A stretch of DNA of 64,000 nucleotides from the NCBI RefSeq assembly GCF_900114415.1, contig NZ_FOSZ01000005.1, positions 248,001-312,000 of the forward strand, written 5' to 3'. A program made the position numbers and the translations under genes. The stretch comes from Shimia haliotis (GTDB taxonomy: Bacteria > Pseudomonadota > Alphaproteobacteria > Rhodobacterales > Rhodobacteraceae). Shown in pieces: positions 33,628 to 43,195 of this stretch. The notes beneath the pieces are model-generated. The model did no database searches, was not told the DNA's origin, and was given only the letters and a program-made list of their open reading frames with translations. Each line of letters begins with the position of its first letter. Positions within the stretch are counted from its first letter, which is position 1.

Positions 33628-34293
33628 ATGTTCAAGAAAATTGCAACCCTTGCCCTGATCCTTGCAACCTTCTCGCTCTCGGCATGTTCTGACGGCGACG
33701 GGGCGGTCACGCCGTCCTGGTTCAGAGAAGCCGGCTCCGTGATCGATTCCGAAAGTTTTGGTCAAGCGGTGAACAACAATATCGGCGTTCACAACGGTGA
33801 TCGCAGCTATGTGTTGTCACTGGCCACCCGTTTTGCCGAAGAAGTTGACAGCACCGTCAATTTTGAATTCGACAGCGCGGTTGTTGATGCCACTGCCATT
33901 CCTGTTTTGAACGAACAGGCCAACTGGATCCGCCAATTCCCTGAGGTCCGGTTCCGCGTATATGGGCACACAGATGCCGTCGGAAGCGCCAGCTATAACA
34001 AATCTCTTGGTCTGCGCCGCGCACGCGCTGTTGTGAACTATCTGGTTTCGCAAGGCGTCGATCGCTCCAGACTTGAGGCAGTCGTGTCGCTTGGAAAAAC
34101 TCAGCCTTTGATCGTCACTCAGGGCCGCGAGCGCAAAAACCGTCGCACCGTGACCGAAGTCACCGGCTTTGTGGATCGCCACCCTACTGTACTTGACGGA
34201 AAATACGCCGAAATCATCTATCGCGACTACGTCGGAAGCGGCGTTGCACCGACCGGTTTGGCGGGCCTGACCTCAACTGGCACAAGCGAATAA
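33628..34293 (+). CDS. OmpA-family lipoprotein of the tad locus
   Basis: 221 residues. Lipobox LSAC at about 17-20, then a linker, and a C-terminal OmpA peptidoglycan-binding domain with VNFEFDSAVVDATAIPVLNEQANWIRQFPEVRFRVYGHTDAVG and NKSLGLRRARAVVNYLVSQGVD. It occupies the place of CpaD/TadG-like accessory genes in other tad loci and probably anchors the secretin complex to the wall; that function is inferred from position. It starts 12 bases after cpaC and is followed by a terminator. Confidence 0.88.
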   Translation: MFKKIATLALILATFSLSACSDGDGAVTPSWFREAGSVIDSESFGQAVNNNIGVHNGDRSYVLSLATRFAEEVDSTVNFEFDSAVVDATAIPVLNEQANWIRQFPEVRFRVYGHTDAVGSASYNKSLGLRRARAVVNYLVSQGVDRSRLEAVVSLGKTQPLIVTQGRERKNRRTVTEVTGFVDRHPTVLDGKYAEIIYRDYVGSGVAPTGLAGLTSTGTSE

Positions 34294-34314
34294 ATCGCAT
34301 CAAACACCTTGCTA

Positions 34315-34346
34315 AGGGCCGCTTCCGAAGGGATGCGGCCTTTTTC
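34315..34346 (+). terminator. Terminator after the OmpA-like gene
   Basis: GGGCCGC (34316-34322) pairs with GCGGCC (34335-34340), then TTTTTC. It splits the tad locus into cpaB-cpaC-ompA and cpaE onward. Confidence 0.8.
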
Positions 34347-34574
34347 GTTGCGGAAACGATGGCAAGCATTTCCCCCGATCGTCGCACAATTCCGCACAAT
34401 TTCGGCTTTTTGGCCCCAATGTTGCCCAACTTGGAGGTGACTTTCTTAAACATGGGAAAGGTATGTCTACGCAGAGTCGATGTGTCTGAACATGAATAAG
34501 GAGACCGGTCAGCTTTTTTAGGCCGTGTCCCCACCAATAATGCGCAACAAGCGCGAAGAAGGAACTTGAGGCTG

Positions 34575-35822
34575 ATGTCGAGTAACGACGCAATGCAGAC
34601 CGAACCAAGTCCGATCCTGGCATGTACCATTTGCCGGGACGTTCAGAATTTTGAGCTTCTGATCGTGGACATGGAAGAGGCGCTTGGAGAACAATGGGGC
34701 GACCTAGGGTTCGAGGACGCTATTCCGTTTATGGCCCAGCCCGACGCCCATCACCTTGAATTTATTGCACTTGCCATCGATGACATGGACGAGGACGACC
34801 TGAATGTCCTGACCGATATCATCACAGAAGCGCGCAATCGCAACATCCGAATTTTGCTCATTGCCGAGGATGTCACCCCCGCATCGCTGCACCATCTGTT
34901 GCGCCACGGCGCTGATGAGTTCATCCCCTACCCCATTCCCCCAGGCGAATTGCAGGCTGCGATCGACAAGATCCGCTCGGCCCCGTCCGAACCTGAAATA
35001 GAACAGCCACAGCAGTCCGTGAAGCTTTCGACCAACGGCGAATCGCGCGAAGGTGTGGTGCTTGCGGTGCATGGTCTTGCTGGCGGCACAGGCGCGACCA
35101 CTTTGGCCGTGAACCTTGGCTGGGAACTGGCGAACATCGACAAAAAGAAATCGCCGTCCGTCTGCGTTCTGGATCTGGATTTGCAATTTGGATCGGTGTC
35201 GACATTTCTGGATTTGCCACGCATTGAATCGGTTTTCGAATTGATCACCGACACCGACAGCATGGACAGCGAAAGCTTCGGGCAGGCGCTTCAGACCTAC
35301 GAAGAAAAGCTGCACGTCCTGACCGCACCGTCTGATGTGATCCCACTCGACCTGATCGGGCCGGAAGACGTGGAACGTCTGATCGACATGGCACGCAAAC
35401 ACTATGACTATGTGATCATTGATATGCCATCGACCCTCGTGGTCTGGACCGAGGTCATCCTGAACGCCGCGCACGTGTATTTCGCGACCATGGAAATCGA
35501 CATGCGCTCGGCGCAGAACGCCATGCGCATCAAACGCGCGTTCCAAGCCGAAGATCTGCCATTTGAAAAACTGCGCTACGTGATGAACCGTGCGCCCAAA
35601 TTCACCGATCTGGCTGGAAAAAGTCGGGTGAAACGTCTTGCCGAAAGCCTTGGCATCGCCATCGACGTACACCTGCCTGACGGCTCAAAACAAGTCGGCC
35701 AAGCCGCCGATCATGGCCAAACACTGGCTGAAAATGCGCCGAAAAATCCGCTGCGCAAAGAAATCGCGAAACTCGCAAAATCCCTGCTCGATCTGGATCA
35801 GACCGACGAACAGGCCGCGTGA
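34575..35822 (+). CDS. cpaE: CpaE (TadZ) pilus-localising ATPase
   Basis: 415 residues. The N-terminal receiver-like portion (residues 20-135) lacks the phosphorylation signature and is followed by a MinD/ParA-type ATPase from about 155. Its P-loop reads GLAGGTGATTLAVNLG, the deviant, lysine-poor form common in CpaE (GGTGATT in place of GKGGVGKTT). CVLDLDLQFG is the Walker A-prime. TadZ/CpaE places the pilus machinery at the pole. ATG 34575 (MSSNDAMQ) is used. A terminator lies upstream, so a new promoter is expected between 34347 and 34574. 15 bases before cpaF. Confidence 0.9.
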   Translation: MSSNDAMQTEPSPILACTICRDVQNFELLIVDMEEALGEQWGDLGFEDAIPFMAQPDAHHLEFIALAIDDMDEDDLNVLTDIITEARNRNIRILLIAEDVTPASLHHLLRHGADEFIPYPIPPGELQAAIDKIRSAPSEPEIEQPQQSVKLSTNGESREGVVLAVHGLAGGTGATTLAVNLGWELANIDKKKSPSVCVLDLDLQFGSVSTFLDLPRIESVFELITDTDSMDSESFGQALQTYEEKLHVLTAPSDVIPLDLIGPEDVERLIDMARKHYDYVIIDMPSTLVVWTEVILNAAHVYFATMEIDMRSAQNAMRIKRAFQAEDLPFEKLRYVMNRAPKFTDLAGKSRVKRLAESLGIAIDVHLPDGSKQVGQAADHGQTLAENAPKNPLRKEIAKLAKSLLDLDQTDEQAA

Positions 35823-35837
35823 CCCGGAGTGACCTAG

Positions 35838-37316
35838 ATGTTTTCACGTTACAAAAAGCCTGAGGCTGGCAAGCCGGCAGAAAAGGCCACGGCCGCCCCC
35901 AAGGCAGCCGCTCAAGCCAAGTCGGCACCCAAAACCCCGACCGCAGCTCCGCGCCCGGAAGCGGTGAGCGAAGAATCCAAAGTCATGCGCCGCCCTCTCG
36001 CGCCGAAAGCCGCCATCGCCCAATCCGGCGACAAAGAGCGGCGCCGCAAGGAGCGTCTTGGCGAAATCAAGCTTGAACTGCACCGCGAGCTTTTGGACAA
36101 CCTGAACCTTGCCGCTCTCGACAAAGCGACAGAAAAAGACCTGCGCGCCGAAATCGGGTCAATTGCGACCGAAGTCCTGCAGGAAAAAGCCATCGTGCTG
36201 AACCGCGAAGAGCGGACCACGATGTTTCAGGAGCTGTATGACGAAGTCACCGGCCTCGGTCCCCTGGAGACACTGCTTCAAGACGATACCGTGAACGATA
36301 TTCTGGTGAACGGTCCCAAGCAGATCTTTGTGGAACGCGATGGTAAGCTCGAACTCAGCGACATCGTGTTCAAAGACGAAAAGCACCTACTGCGCATCAT
36401 CGACAAAATCGTGTCGGCCGTTGGTCGTCGCGTTGATGAATCCAACCCGTATGTGGATGCCCGCTTGCAGGACGGCTCGCGTTTCAACGCCATGGTGCCA
36501 CCAATCGCCGTGGACGGCTCTCTGGTGTCCATTCGTAAGTTTAAAAAGGACAAGCTGGGCATCGACGACCTAGTGCGTTTTGGCGCCTTTTCCGAAGAGA
36601 TGGCCGCCTTTTTGCAGGCTGCCGTGTCCACCCGCCTCAATGTGATCGTGTCTGGCGGTACTGGCTCCGGTAAGACCACAACGCTCAACGCTTTGTCCTC
36701 TTTCATCGACAACGCCGAACGCATTCTCACGATCGAGGACACGGCGGAACTCCAGCTGCAACAGACCCACGTCGGCCGCATGGAATCCCGCCCGCCCAAC
36801 GTCGAAGGCAAAGGCGAAGTCTCCCCGCGCGACTGTCTGAAAAACGCGCTTCGTATGCGCCCTGACCGCATCATCGTGGGCGAGACGCGTGGCGAAGAAG
36901 TGATCGACATGCTTCAGGCAATGAACACCGGCCACGACGGCTCGATGACCACGATCCACGCCAACAATGCGCGTGACGGCATTTCCCGTCTGGAAAACAT
37001 GATCGCCATGGCCGGCATTGAAATGCCGCTTAAGGCCGTGCGGAGCCAGATTTCCTCGGCTGTGAACCTGATTGTACAGGCCTCCCGCCTGCAAGACGGC
37101 TCACGTCGCATGACATCAATCACCGAAATCACCGGCATGGAAGGCGACGTGATCTCCATGCAGGAATTGTTCCGGTTTCAGCGTACAGGCCTGACACCCG
37201 ACAACAAAATCATCGGCCACTACACCGCCACTGGTGTGCGTAGCCACTATTCTGAGCGTTTCCGCCTGTGGGGCTACGACCTCCCCGCAGCGATTTATGA
37301 ACCGACCGCGGGGTAA
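35838..37316 (+). CDS. cpaF: CpaF (TadA) secretion ATPase
   Basis: 492 residues of the type II/IV secretion ATPase family that powers Flp assembly. An Ala/Pro/Lys-rich, low-complexity N-terminus (1-60) precedes the N-domain. Then come [21 protein letters not shown], the Walker [12 protein letters not shown] (271-281), the Asp box [11 protein letters not shown], Walker [16 protein letters not shown] and the His box [12 protein letters not shown]. All catalytic parts are intact. Part of the cpaE-cpaF-tadB-tadC transcript; tadB starts 7 bases later. Confidence 0.96.
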   Translation: MFSRYKKPEAGKPAEKATAAPKAAAQAKSAPKTPTAAPRPEAVSEESKVMRRPLAPKAAIAQSGDKERRRKERLGEIKLELHRELLDNLNLAALDKATEKDLRAEIGSIATEVLQEKAIVLNREERTTMFQELYDEVTGLGPLETLLQDDTVNDILVNGPKQIFVERDGKLELSDIVFKDEKHLLRIIDKIVSAVGRRVDESNPYVDARLQDGSRFNAMVPPIAVDGSLVSIRKFKKDKLGIDDLVRFGAFSEEMAAFLQAAVSTRLNVIVSGGTGSGKTTTLNALSSFIDNAERILTIEDTAELQLQQTHVGRMESRPPNVEGKGEVSPRDCLKNALRMRPDRIIVGETRGEEVIDMLQAMNTGHDGSMTTIHANNARDGISRLENMIAMAGIEMPLKAVRSQISSAVNLIVQASRLQDGSRRMTSITEITGMEGDVISMQELFRFQRTGLTPDNKIIGHYTATGVRSHYSERFRLWGYDLPAAIYEPTAG

Positions 37317-37322
37317 GCGACC

Positions 37323-38291
37323 ATGCCATTTTCTCCCGAACTCCTCGTTTATGGAGCGATCTTCATCGGTGTCTTCGTCCTCGTCGAAGGCGTCTATCTG
37401 ACCGTTTTTGGCAAATCCATCAGCCTCAACAGCCGCGTCAATCGCCGGCTGGAGATGATGGACAAAGGCGCCAAGCGCGACGAGGTTCTCGAACAGCTCC
37501 GCAAGGAGATGAGCCAACACTCCGAAAACAGAACAATCCCGCTCTATTCACTTCTGGCCGAAAAAGCCCAAAAGGCCGCGATCGCCTTCACGCCGCAACA
37601 GCTTATGCTGATGATGGCAGGCATGACCGTTTTTGCCTTCGCAGGTCTGTCTATTGGCACCAGCACCGGCCTGACCGTGCGCATTGCGATTGCAATTATG
37701 GTTGGTGTCGGCGGCGTCTATACTTGGGTGAGCATGAAGGCAGGCAAACGCATCTCGCTGATCGAAGAACAGCTGCCTGACGCAATTGAACTTATGGTCC
37801 GCTCGCTGCGCGTCGGCCACCCGTTCAGCTCTGCAATCCAGATTGTCTCCAAGGAAATCGAAGACCCGCTGGCCACGGAATTTGGCGTGATCGCAGACGA
37901 AAGCGCCTATGGCCGCGATGTAGGCGAGGCGCTAAAGGATATGGCCGAACGTCTGGACATGCAGGATTTACGCTTCCTTGCCGTCGCCGTCACCATCCAG
38001 CAGCAGTCCGGTGGTAACCTTGCCGAAATTCTGGCCGGCCTGTCCAAGGTGATCCGCGCCCGTTTCCGCCTGTTCCGCCGCGTAAAAGCCATCACCGCCG
38101 AAGCAAAATGGTCCGGCAAGTTCCTGTCCGGCTTCCCTGTTGCCGCGCTGATCGCGATCAACGTGATGGATCCGAACTACTATGACGAAGTGAAAACCCA
38201 TGAACTGTTCATTCCCGGCTGTATCGCCGTGGGCATGTTCCTGGCCTGCAACCTGTTCGTGATGCGCGTGCTCACCAACATCAAAGTCTGA
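37323..38291 (+). CDS. tadB: TadB inner-membrane platform protein
   Basis: 322 residues of the GspF/T2SSF family. A first hydrophobic segment (LLVYGAIFIGVFVLVEGVYLTVF, 8-30) is followed by a Lys/Arg-rich linker, membrane segments around 95-145 and a C-terminal pair (around 255-320). The T2SSF domain is about 150-280 (LPDAIELMVRSLRVGHPFSSAIQIVSKE). With TadC it makes the platform that CpaF acts on. It overlaps neither neighbour; 7 bases after cpaF, 14 before tadC. Confidence 0.93.
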   Translation: MPFSPELLVYGAIFIGVFVLVEGVYLTVFGKSISLNSRVNRRLEMMDKGAKRDEVLEQLRKEMSQHSENRTIPLYSLLAEKAQKAAIAFTPQQLMLMMAGMTVFAFAGLSIGTSTGLTVRIAIAIMVGVGGVYTWVSMKAGKRISLIEEQLPDAIELMVRSLRVGHPFSSAIQIVSKEIEDPLATEFGVIADESAYGRDVGEALKDMAERLDMQDLRFLAVAVTIQQQSGGNLAEILAGLSKVIRARFRLFRRVKAITAEAKWSGKFLSGFPVAALIAINVMDPNYYDEVKTHELFIPGCIAVGMFLACNLFVMRVLTNIKV

Positions 38292-38304
38292 GGAGGAGAC
38301 GACC

Positions 38305-39279
38305 ATGACAACAATGGAAGCACTCCAACTGATGCTCACCGACATGCTCGGCCCCAACGGCCCCATGATCGCAGCAGGTGTGATGATTGCCTTCTTCGGG
38401 TTGGCTTTTATCCCGATGATCCTGTCGCGCCGCGACGATCCCATCGAGAAACTCAAGCGCCAGCAAGCAGGCGGGTCCAAAAGGGACGGCAAAAAAGAAC
38501 AGCTGCGCCGCAAGTCGGCAAACGCCAAGCTCGACAAGTACAAGGCGTTCCTTGAACCGCAGAACGCAGAAGAGTTGTCTTCGGTGCGCCTCAAATTGAT
38601 GCAGGCGGGCTATCCGAGCCGCGACGCCGTGCGCGCTTTTCACTTGGCGCAAATGGTTCTGGGCATCGGCGGCCTTGTTCTAGGCGTTACCTATTTTATT
38701 CTTGTAAAACAGACCGATGCCTCGACCACCAAAGACATGCTTATGTGGACTCTGGGTCCCGGCGCCGCTGGCTATATGCTCCCGAAATACTGGGTGACGC
38801 GGCGTGTCGAAAGCCGCAAAGAAGAAATCACTGCAGGTTTTCCCGACAGTCTGGACATGATGCTTGTCTGCGTCGAGGCCGGTCAGTCTCTGGACCAATC
38901 CATTGTCCGCGTCGCGTCCGAGTTGCGCGCCTCCTATCCTGCCTTGTCTCAGGAATTCCAGATCGTCGCGCATGAAATGAAGGCCGGCAAAGACAAGGCA
39001 CAGGTTCTCGGCGATATGGGCGAGCGTTGCGGTGTGCAGGACGTGAGTTCCTTTGTGACCGTGCTCATCCAGTCTGCCACTTTTGGTACATCTATCGCCG
39101 ACGCGCTGCGCGTCTATGCGGGGGAAATGCGTGACAAACGTGTGATGCGTGCCGAAGAGGCCGCAAACAAGTTGCCAACCAAAATGACGCTTGCCACAAT
39201 GATGCTGACAGTGCCTCCACTTCTGATCATTCTGGTGTCCCCATCCATTATCGGGATCACAAGCTTCGGGGCACAATAA
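38305..39279 (+). CDS. tadC: TadC inner-membrane platform protein
   Basis: 324 residues, a second GspF-like platform protein. It begins with a hydrophobic segment (MIAAGVMIAFFGLAFIPMIL) and has the T2SSF block FPDSLDMMLVCVEAGQSLDQSIVRVASEL and the final transmembrane part MMLTVPPLLIILVSPSIIGI. TadB and TadC are always found together in tad systems. AGGAGGAG precedes ATG 38305. Tetratricopeptide lipoprotein genes follow. Confidence 0.93.
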   Translation: MTTMEALQLMLTDMLGPNGPMIAAGVMIAFFGLAFIPMILSRRDDPIEKLKRQQAGGSKRDGKKEQLRRKSANAKLDKYKAFLEPQNAEELSSVRLKLMQAGYPSRDAVRAFHLAQMVLGIGGLVLGVTYFILVKQTDASTTKDMLMWTLGPGAAGYMLPKYWVTRRVESRKEEITAGFPDSLDMMLVCVEAGQSLDQSIVRVASELRASYPALSQEFQIVAHEMKAGKDKAQVLGDMGERCGVQDVSSFVTVLIQSATFGTSIADALRVYAGEMRDKRVMRAEEAANKLPTKMTLATMMLTVPPLLIILVSPSIIGITSFGAQ

Positions 39280-39297
39280 CAACTGACTGACGTGCTT

Positions 39298-39858
39298 ATG
39301 ATACTCCGGGCCCTTGCCCTACTGATATCCCCCTTGCTTCTGGCCGCCTGTCTTTCGGGCGGCCAGTCTGCGCCTGCAGACAGCCCCTTTGCACCGCCTG
39401 TCGATACGTCCAAAGAGGCTGTAGATCCCGTTGTCGTGGGCTGGCGCCTGATGGAGGCCGGAGAATTTGAACTGGCCCTGCAATCGTTCTACCGCGCGGC
39501 AGCCCAAACCGGAGCTACAGCAGACCTCCTTGCGGCGGCAGGAACCGCCAACCTTGGACTGGGGCGCCTTGGACAAGCCGAAGACCTGCTCCGCCAGTCA
39601 CTCGACCTGGAACCGGATCACGCCGAAACATGGAACAATCTCGGTGTCGCGCTCATGGAACAAGGCAAATTGCCCGAGGCTGAACTCATCCTCAAAAAGG
39701 CTTTCGCACTGGACAATGGCGAAAGTGACGCAATTCGCGATAATTTACGCTTAGCACTCGCAAAAGCGGAAAATCCTGCTTATGATGGCGGAAACACACA
39801 AGAATACAAATTGGTGCGGCGGGGTAGCAGCGACTACCTGATCCGGCAAACACCATGA
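39298..39858 (+). CDS. tadD: TadD-like TPR lipoprotein
   Basis: 186 residues. A lipoprotein signal (LLISPLLLAACLSGG) and two to three TPR motifs (AGTANLGLGRLGQAEDLLRQSLDLEPDHAETWNNLGVALMEQGKLPEAE), as in the pilotin TadD that helps the secretin reach the outer membrane. The start is uncertain: ATG 39298 is used, but GTG 39292 is six bases earlier. It lies 18 bases after tadC. The next gene is a second TPR lipoprotein, so the two may share the TadD role. Confidence 0.85.
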   Translation: MILRALALLISPLLLAACLSGGQSAPADSPFAPPVDTSKEAVDPVVVGWRLMEAGEFELALQSFYRAAAQTGATADLLAAAGTANLGLGRLGQAEDLLRQSLDLEPDHAETWNNLGVALMEQGKLPEAELILKKAFALDNGESDAIRDNLRLALAKAENPAYDGGNTQEYKLVRRGSSDYLIRQTP

Positions 39859-39888
39859 TCGAGGTTGAAGCAGTAGGGGACGCACAGC

Positions 39889-40737
39889 ATGCGCCATCCT
39901 TTCATTGGGACAGTCTGTCTTGTCGGAGCGTTCGCTCTGTCGGCTTGCACAGACAACGAAGAGGCCAATGTTGAACGCGCGATTCAGGACGTGAACGCGG
40001 TCGACGGGACAAATCTTTCTGACGTGATGCTCACGGTGGCGGATCCGGACGAAGGCGTTGTGTATTTCCAACGCACCCTTCAGGACAATCCGGACCGGAT
40101 CGACCTGCAAAGAGGTCTGGCAATTTCTTTTGTCAGGGCGAAACGGTTCACCGAGGCCGTGCCAGCATGGCAGCGCGTGGTCAAGCACGCTGACAGCACC
40201 GACAGCGATCGCGTCGATCTTGCGGACACGCAGATCCGTGCAGGTCAATGGGACGAGGCTGAAGCCACACTGGACGCGGTACCGCCCACGCATGAAACTT
40301 TCAAACGCTATCGCCTCGAAGCGATGATTGCGGACAGCAATCAAGAGTGGAAGAAGGCCGACAGCTTTTATGAAACCGCTGTTGGTCTGACGACCCGCCC
40401 CGCCGGTGTGATGAACAACTGGGGCTATTCCAAACTGACCCGCGGCGACTATGCCGAAGCCGAACGTCTGTTTGGGGACGCCATTCGTCAGGACAGCACC
40501 TTGTTCACGGCCAAGAACAACATGGTTTTGGCCCGCGGCGCCCAGCGCAACTACACGCTTCCGGTCTTCCCGATGGTCCAGACCGAACGCGCTCAGTTGC
40601 TGCACACAATGGCATTGTCAGCCATCAAACAGGGTGACACCGAAACCGGCAAAGCCCTTTTGCGCGACGCGATTTCGACCCACCCGCAGCACTTTGAAGC
40701 CGCCGTGCGTGCGCTGCGTGCCCTCGAAGACGCCTGA
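39889..40737 (+). CDS. Second TPR lipoprotein of the tad locus
   Basis: 282 residues. Lipobox LSAC near residue 20, followed by repeated TPR-like helices (VYFQRTLQDNPDRIDLQRGLAISFVRAKRFTEAVPAWQRV, and MNNWGYSKLTRGDYAEAERLFGDAI). The second half, about 185-282, has a helical unit ending ALRDAISTHPQHFEAAVRALRALEDA. It is longer than TadD and a TadD paralogue or partner. It sits between tadD and cpaA in Rhodobacteraceae-type tad loci. Function inferred from context. Confidence 0.85.
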   Translation: MRHPFIGTVCLVGAFALSACTDNEEANVERAIQDVNAVDGTNLSDVMLTVADPDEGVVYFQRTLQDNPDRIDLQRGLAISFVRAKRFTEAVPAWQRVVKHADSTDSDRVDLADTQIRAGQWDEAEATLDAVPPTHETFKRYRLEAMIADSNQEWKKADSFYETAVGLTTRPAGVMNNWGYSKLTRGDYAEAERLFGDAIRQDSTLFTAKNNMVLARGAQRNYTLPVFPMVQTERAQLLHTMALSAIKQGDTETGKALLRDAISTHPQHFEAAVRALRALEDA

Positions 40738-40751
40738 CGCGAGCAGAGCCT

Positions 40752-41285
40752 ATGCACATCGAAGCCACAACGGCGCTCTGGTTTCTTTTGCCGGTGCTGC
40801 CGATCTGTCTGCATATCTTCTATGTGGACATGAAATACAAAAAGATCAGCAACAGGGTCGTTTGGGTGCTGTTCCTTGTCTTTGTGGTCTTCGGTCTAGC
40901 CCTCCTTCCGTTTGAAACATTCCTCTGGCGATTTGCCAACTATGCCGTTGTTTTTGCTGTCGGGTTTATCATGTGGATGGCTCGTCAGATGGGGGCCGGA
41001 GATGTCAAACTCGGGGCTGTTATGGCGCTGTTTATTGATCGGGCGGATGCCAACAGTGTGCTCTGGATTGCTTTCGCGGCCATACTCGGCGCCACAGCGG
41101 CCACGCTCTTGGCGCGCTGGACACCGCTCAAGCGGCTGGCCCCCGATTGGGCGGCATGGCACACACCGGACCAGGACGATCCGAACGCAGTGGGCGGCGG
41201 CAAACAATTCACCGTGCCAATGGGCACCGGTCTTGGCCTCATGCTCTGCACCTACCTGATCCTCGGCGCTTTGACAGGCCAGTAA
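40752..41285 (+). CDS. cpaA: Prepilin peptidase CpaA (TadV)
   Basis: 177 residues. Aspartic peptidase of family A24 that removes the Flp leader. Catalytic Asp26 (FYVDMKYKKISN) and Asp84 (GAGDVKLG, the GxGD motif) are both present. Four to five transmembrane segments are visible (8-27, 37-55, 63-77, 86-120 and 155-175). It starts 14 bases after the second TPR gene. Last of the recognised tad genes in the operon. Confidence 0.92.
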   Translation: MHIEATTALWFLLPVLPICLHIFYVDMKYKKISNRVVWVLFLVFVVFGLALLPFETFLWRFANYAVVFAVGFIMWMARQMGAGDVKLGAVMALFIDRADANSVLWIAFAAILGATAATLLARWTPLKRLAPDWAAWHTPDQDDPNAVGGGKQFTVPMGTGLGLMLCTYLILGALTGQ

Positions 41286-41401
41286 GGCACGTCACTTTCC
41301 CCGCTACTGGCCACAACTGGCCCCAAATTCGCCCATTTTTCACTGTTTAAGATTTGGAAACACGAAAGGGGCAGAATGCCTCGAACTTGGAGTTTTCGAC
41401 G

Positions 41402-42709
41402 ATGAACATGCAGACCAGCAACGTCATGGCCCCTCCTCCTCCCAAGAGGTTGGAAGACATGCAGCTTTCGGCCGTGATGATGCGGGACATCCTGCTGAAA
41501 ACCATGTTCCGCAAAAACGTCGATATGGTGTCGGATGTGGCCAAGGCGGTTTGCCTGCCGCTGGCGGTGACCCAACAACTCGTTGATATGGCCCGCGAAC
41601 AGCGCCTTCTGGAGGCCACCGGCACCCTGAACGCCAACAGCGGCAACGAAATGGGCTATCAGCTCACCGATGCAGGCAAAGCCCGCGCACTCGATGCTCT
41701 GGCACAGTCCGAATACTTTGGCGCCATGCCCGTGCCGCTGGATGTTTACCGTGAGCAGATCAAGCGTCAGTCGATCCGCAACATCCAAATCACCCGCGAT
41801 CAGCTGACCAACGCTATGGGTCACTTGATCCTGCCGCCGACCCTTCTGTCGGAATTGGGTCCAGCCGTCAGCTCTGGTCGCTCGATCCTGATGTATGGCC
41901 CGCCGGGCAACGGTAAATCCTCGATTTCCAACGGCATCCGCGACGCAATGGGTGACAAGGTCTACGTGCCTCACGCGATCGAATATTCCGGTCAGGTGAT
42001 CACCGTCTACGACCCGATCGTGCATTCTGCGGCCGAGGGCGATTTGCAAGACGCCAACAGCCTGCGCCGCACCGCGCGGTTTGACAGCCGCTATGTCAAA
42101 TGCGACCGCCCCACAGTGATCACCGGTGGTGAATTGTCACTGTCCATGCTGGATCTGGTCTACAATCCCACCGCGCGCACATATCAGGCCCCCCTGCAAC
42201 TAAAATCCACCGGAGGCATCTTCATCGTCGACGACCTTGGCCGCCAGGAAGAGCCCCCGCAGTCCCTGGTAAACCGCTGGATTGTTCCGCTTGAGGAAAG
42301 CAAGGACATCCTCGCGCTGCAATCTGGGGAAAAATTCGAGGTGCCGTTTGACACGCTGGTGATTTTCTCCACCAACTTCCATCCGAATGAGATCTTTGAC
42401 CAAGCCGCCCTGCGCCGGATTTTCTACAAGATCAAAATCGATGGACCAAGTCAGGAAAACTTCCTGAAAATCTTTGCGCTCGTGGCCAAGAAAAAGGGCA
42501 TGCCGCTCGACGAAAGTGCGCTCATCCACTTGCTCAAACACAAATATCCCACGATCGACAACATCTATGCCAACTACCAGCCGGTCTTCCTGATCGATCA
42601 GATGATTTCGATTTGCGAGTTCGAAGGCATCCCCTATCAGATGTCGCCCGACCTGATTGACCGCGCTTGGGCAAACATGTTCGTCAAGGACGAACACATC
42701 GTCAAATAA
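41402..42709 (+). CDS. AAA ATPase linked to the tad locus
   Basis: 435 residues. N-terminal segment (about 20-105) looks like a winged-helix domain (NVDMVSDVAKAVCLPLAVTQQLVDMAREQRLLEAT, ending YQLTDAGKARAL). An AAA core follows with Walker A GPPGNGKS (166-173, Lys172) and Walker B GGIFIVDDLG (Asp277, Asp278), then an Arg-finger-like ALRRIFYK. It is a P-loop chaperone-like ATPase, distinct from the secretion ATPase CpaF. It lies 116 bases after cpaA on the same strand, and TGGAG precedes its ATG. Its substrate and link to the pilus are not known; related genes are often next to tad loci in Rhodobacteraceae, as I recall. Confidence 0.85.
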   Translation: MNMQTSNVMAPPPPKRLEDMQLSAVMMRDILLKTMFRKNVDMVSDVAKAVCLPLAVTQQLVDMAREQRLLEATGTLNANSGNEMGYQLTDAGKARALDALAQSEYFGAMPVPLDVYREQIKRQSIRNIQITRDQLTNAMGHLILPPTLLSELGPAVSSGRSILMYGPPGNGKSSISNGIRDAMGDKVYVPHAIEYSGQVITVYDPIVHSAAEGDLQDANSLRRTARFDSRYVKCDRPTVITGGELSLSMLDLVYNPTARTYQAPLQLKSTGGIFIVDDLGRQEEPPQSLVNRWIVPLEESKDILALQSGEKFEVPFDTLVIFSTNFHPNEIFDQAALRRIFYKIKIDGPSQENFLKIFALVAKKKGMPLDESALIHLLKHKYPTIDNIYANYQPVFLIDQMISICEFEGIPYQMSPDLIDRAWANMFVKDEHIVK

Positions 42710-42991
42710 GCCCGACAAGACCGGGCTGCTGGCGTTCTTCGCGCAGCCCGATCCGTGGATTAAGGCCCGCCCGCTTTTGGCAAAAGGCAAGCGGAGCGCG
42801 GCCTCACAAAAGACAGCGCCAACGGCCTTTTGAGCAATTCGCACAATAAAACGCTAGAAACCCTACCGACCCTCGCGGGTGTTTCCGCCGTGATTTCAGC
42901 CCCTTAAACCCGCAGCGACACTTCGTCATCCGGCAACGACTCTTGGCGAATCACACCTAATCATGCTTTGACGAAAGAGATGGCTCCGAAC

Positions 42992-43170
42992 CGCGCGCGT
43001 GGTGAGGTGTAAAAGGGAATGCGGTGCGATCCCCAAAGATCAACTCCGCGACTGCCCCCGCAACTGTAGGCGGCGAGCGACCCGAGATCGACCACTGGAC
43101 ATTTTGTCTGGGAAGGATCGGGACAGCTTTGACCCGCAAGTCAGGAGACCTGCCATCCGCACTAAACGAA
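42992..43170 (+). ncRNA. Cobalamin (B12) riboswitch
   Basis: The conserved core is present in order: GGTG at 43003-43006, AAAAGGGAAT around 43011-43020, then GCGGTGCGAT, the stretch TGCCCCCGCAACTGTAG at about 43053-43070, CCACTGG, GGGAAGG at about 43110-43117, and the B12 box AGTCAGGAGACCTGCC at 43139-43154. It binds adenosyl- or hydroxocobalamin and turns off genes when cobalamin is plentiful. The boundaries are approximate. It precedes a metal ABC importer. Confidence 0.96.
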
Positions 43171-43195
43171 CCTGGGCGGGGTGTCCCGGAGGGAG
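43171..43195 (+). promoter_or_regulatory. Riboswitch expression hairpin over a Shine-Dalgarno
   Basis: CCTGGG (43171-43176) can pair with CCCGG (43185-43189), wobble included, just after the B12 box. That would tie up the start of GGAGGG (43188-43193), the ribosome site for ATG 43196. This is the expected translational arrangement for B12 switches in proteobacteria. Confidence 0.55.

Noticed and set aside
42667..42849. 60-codon frame overlapping the end of the tad AAA ATPase
   Set aside because: Out of frame with it, Arg-rich, and starts inside its coding sequence.
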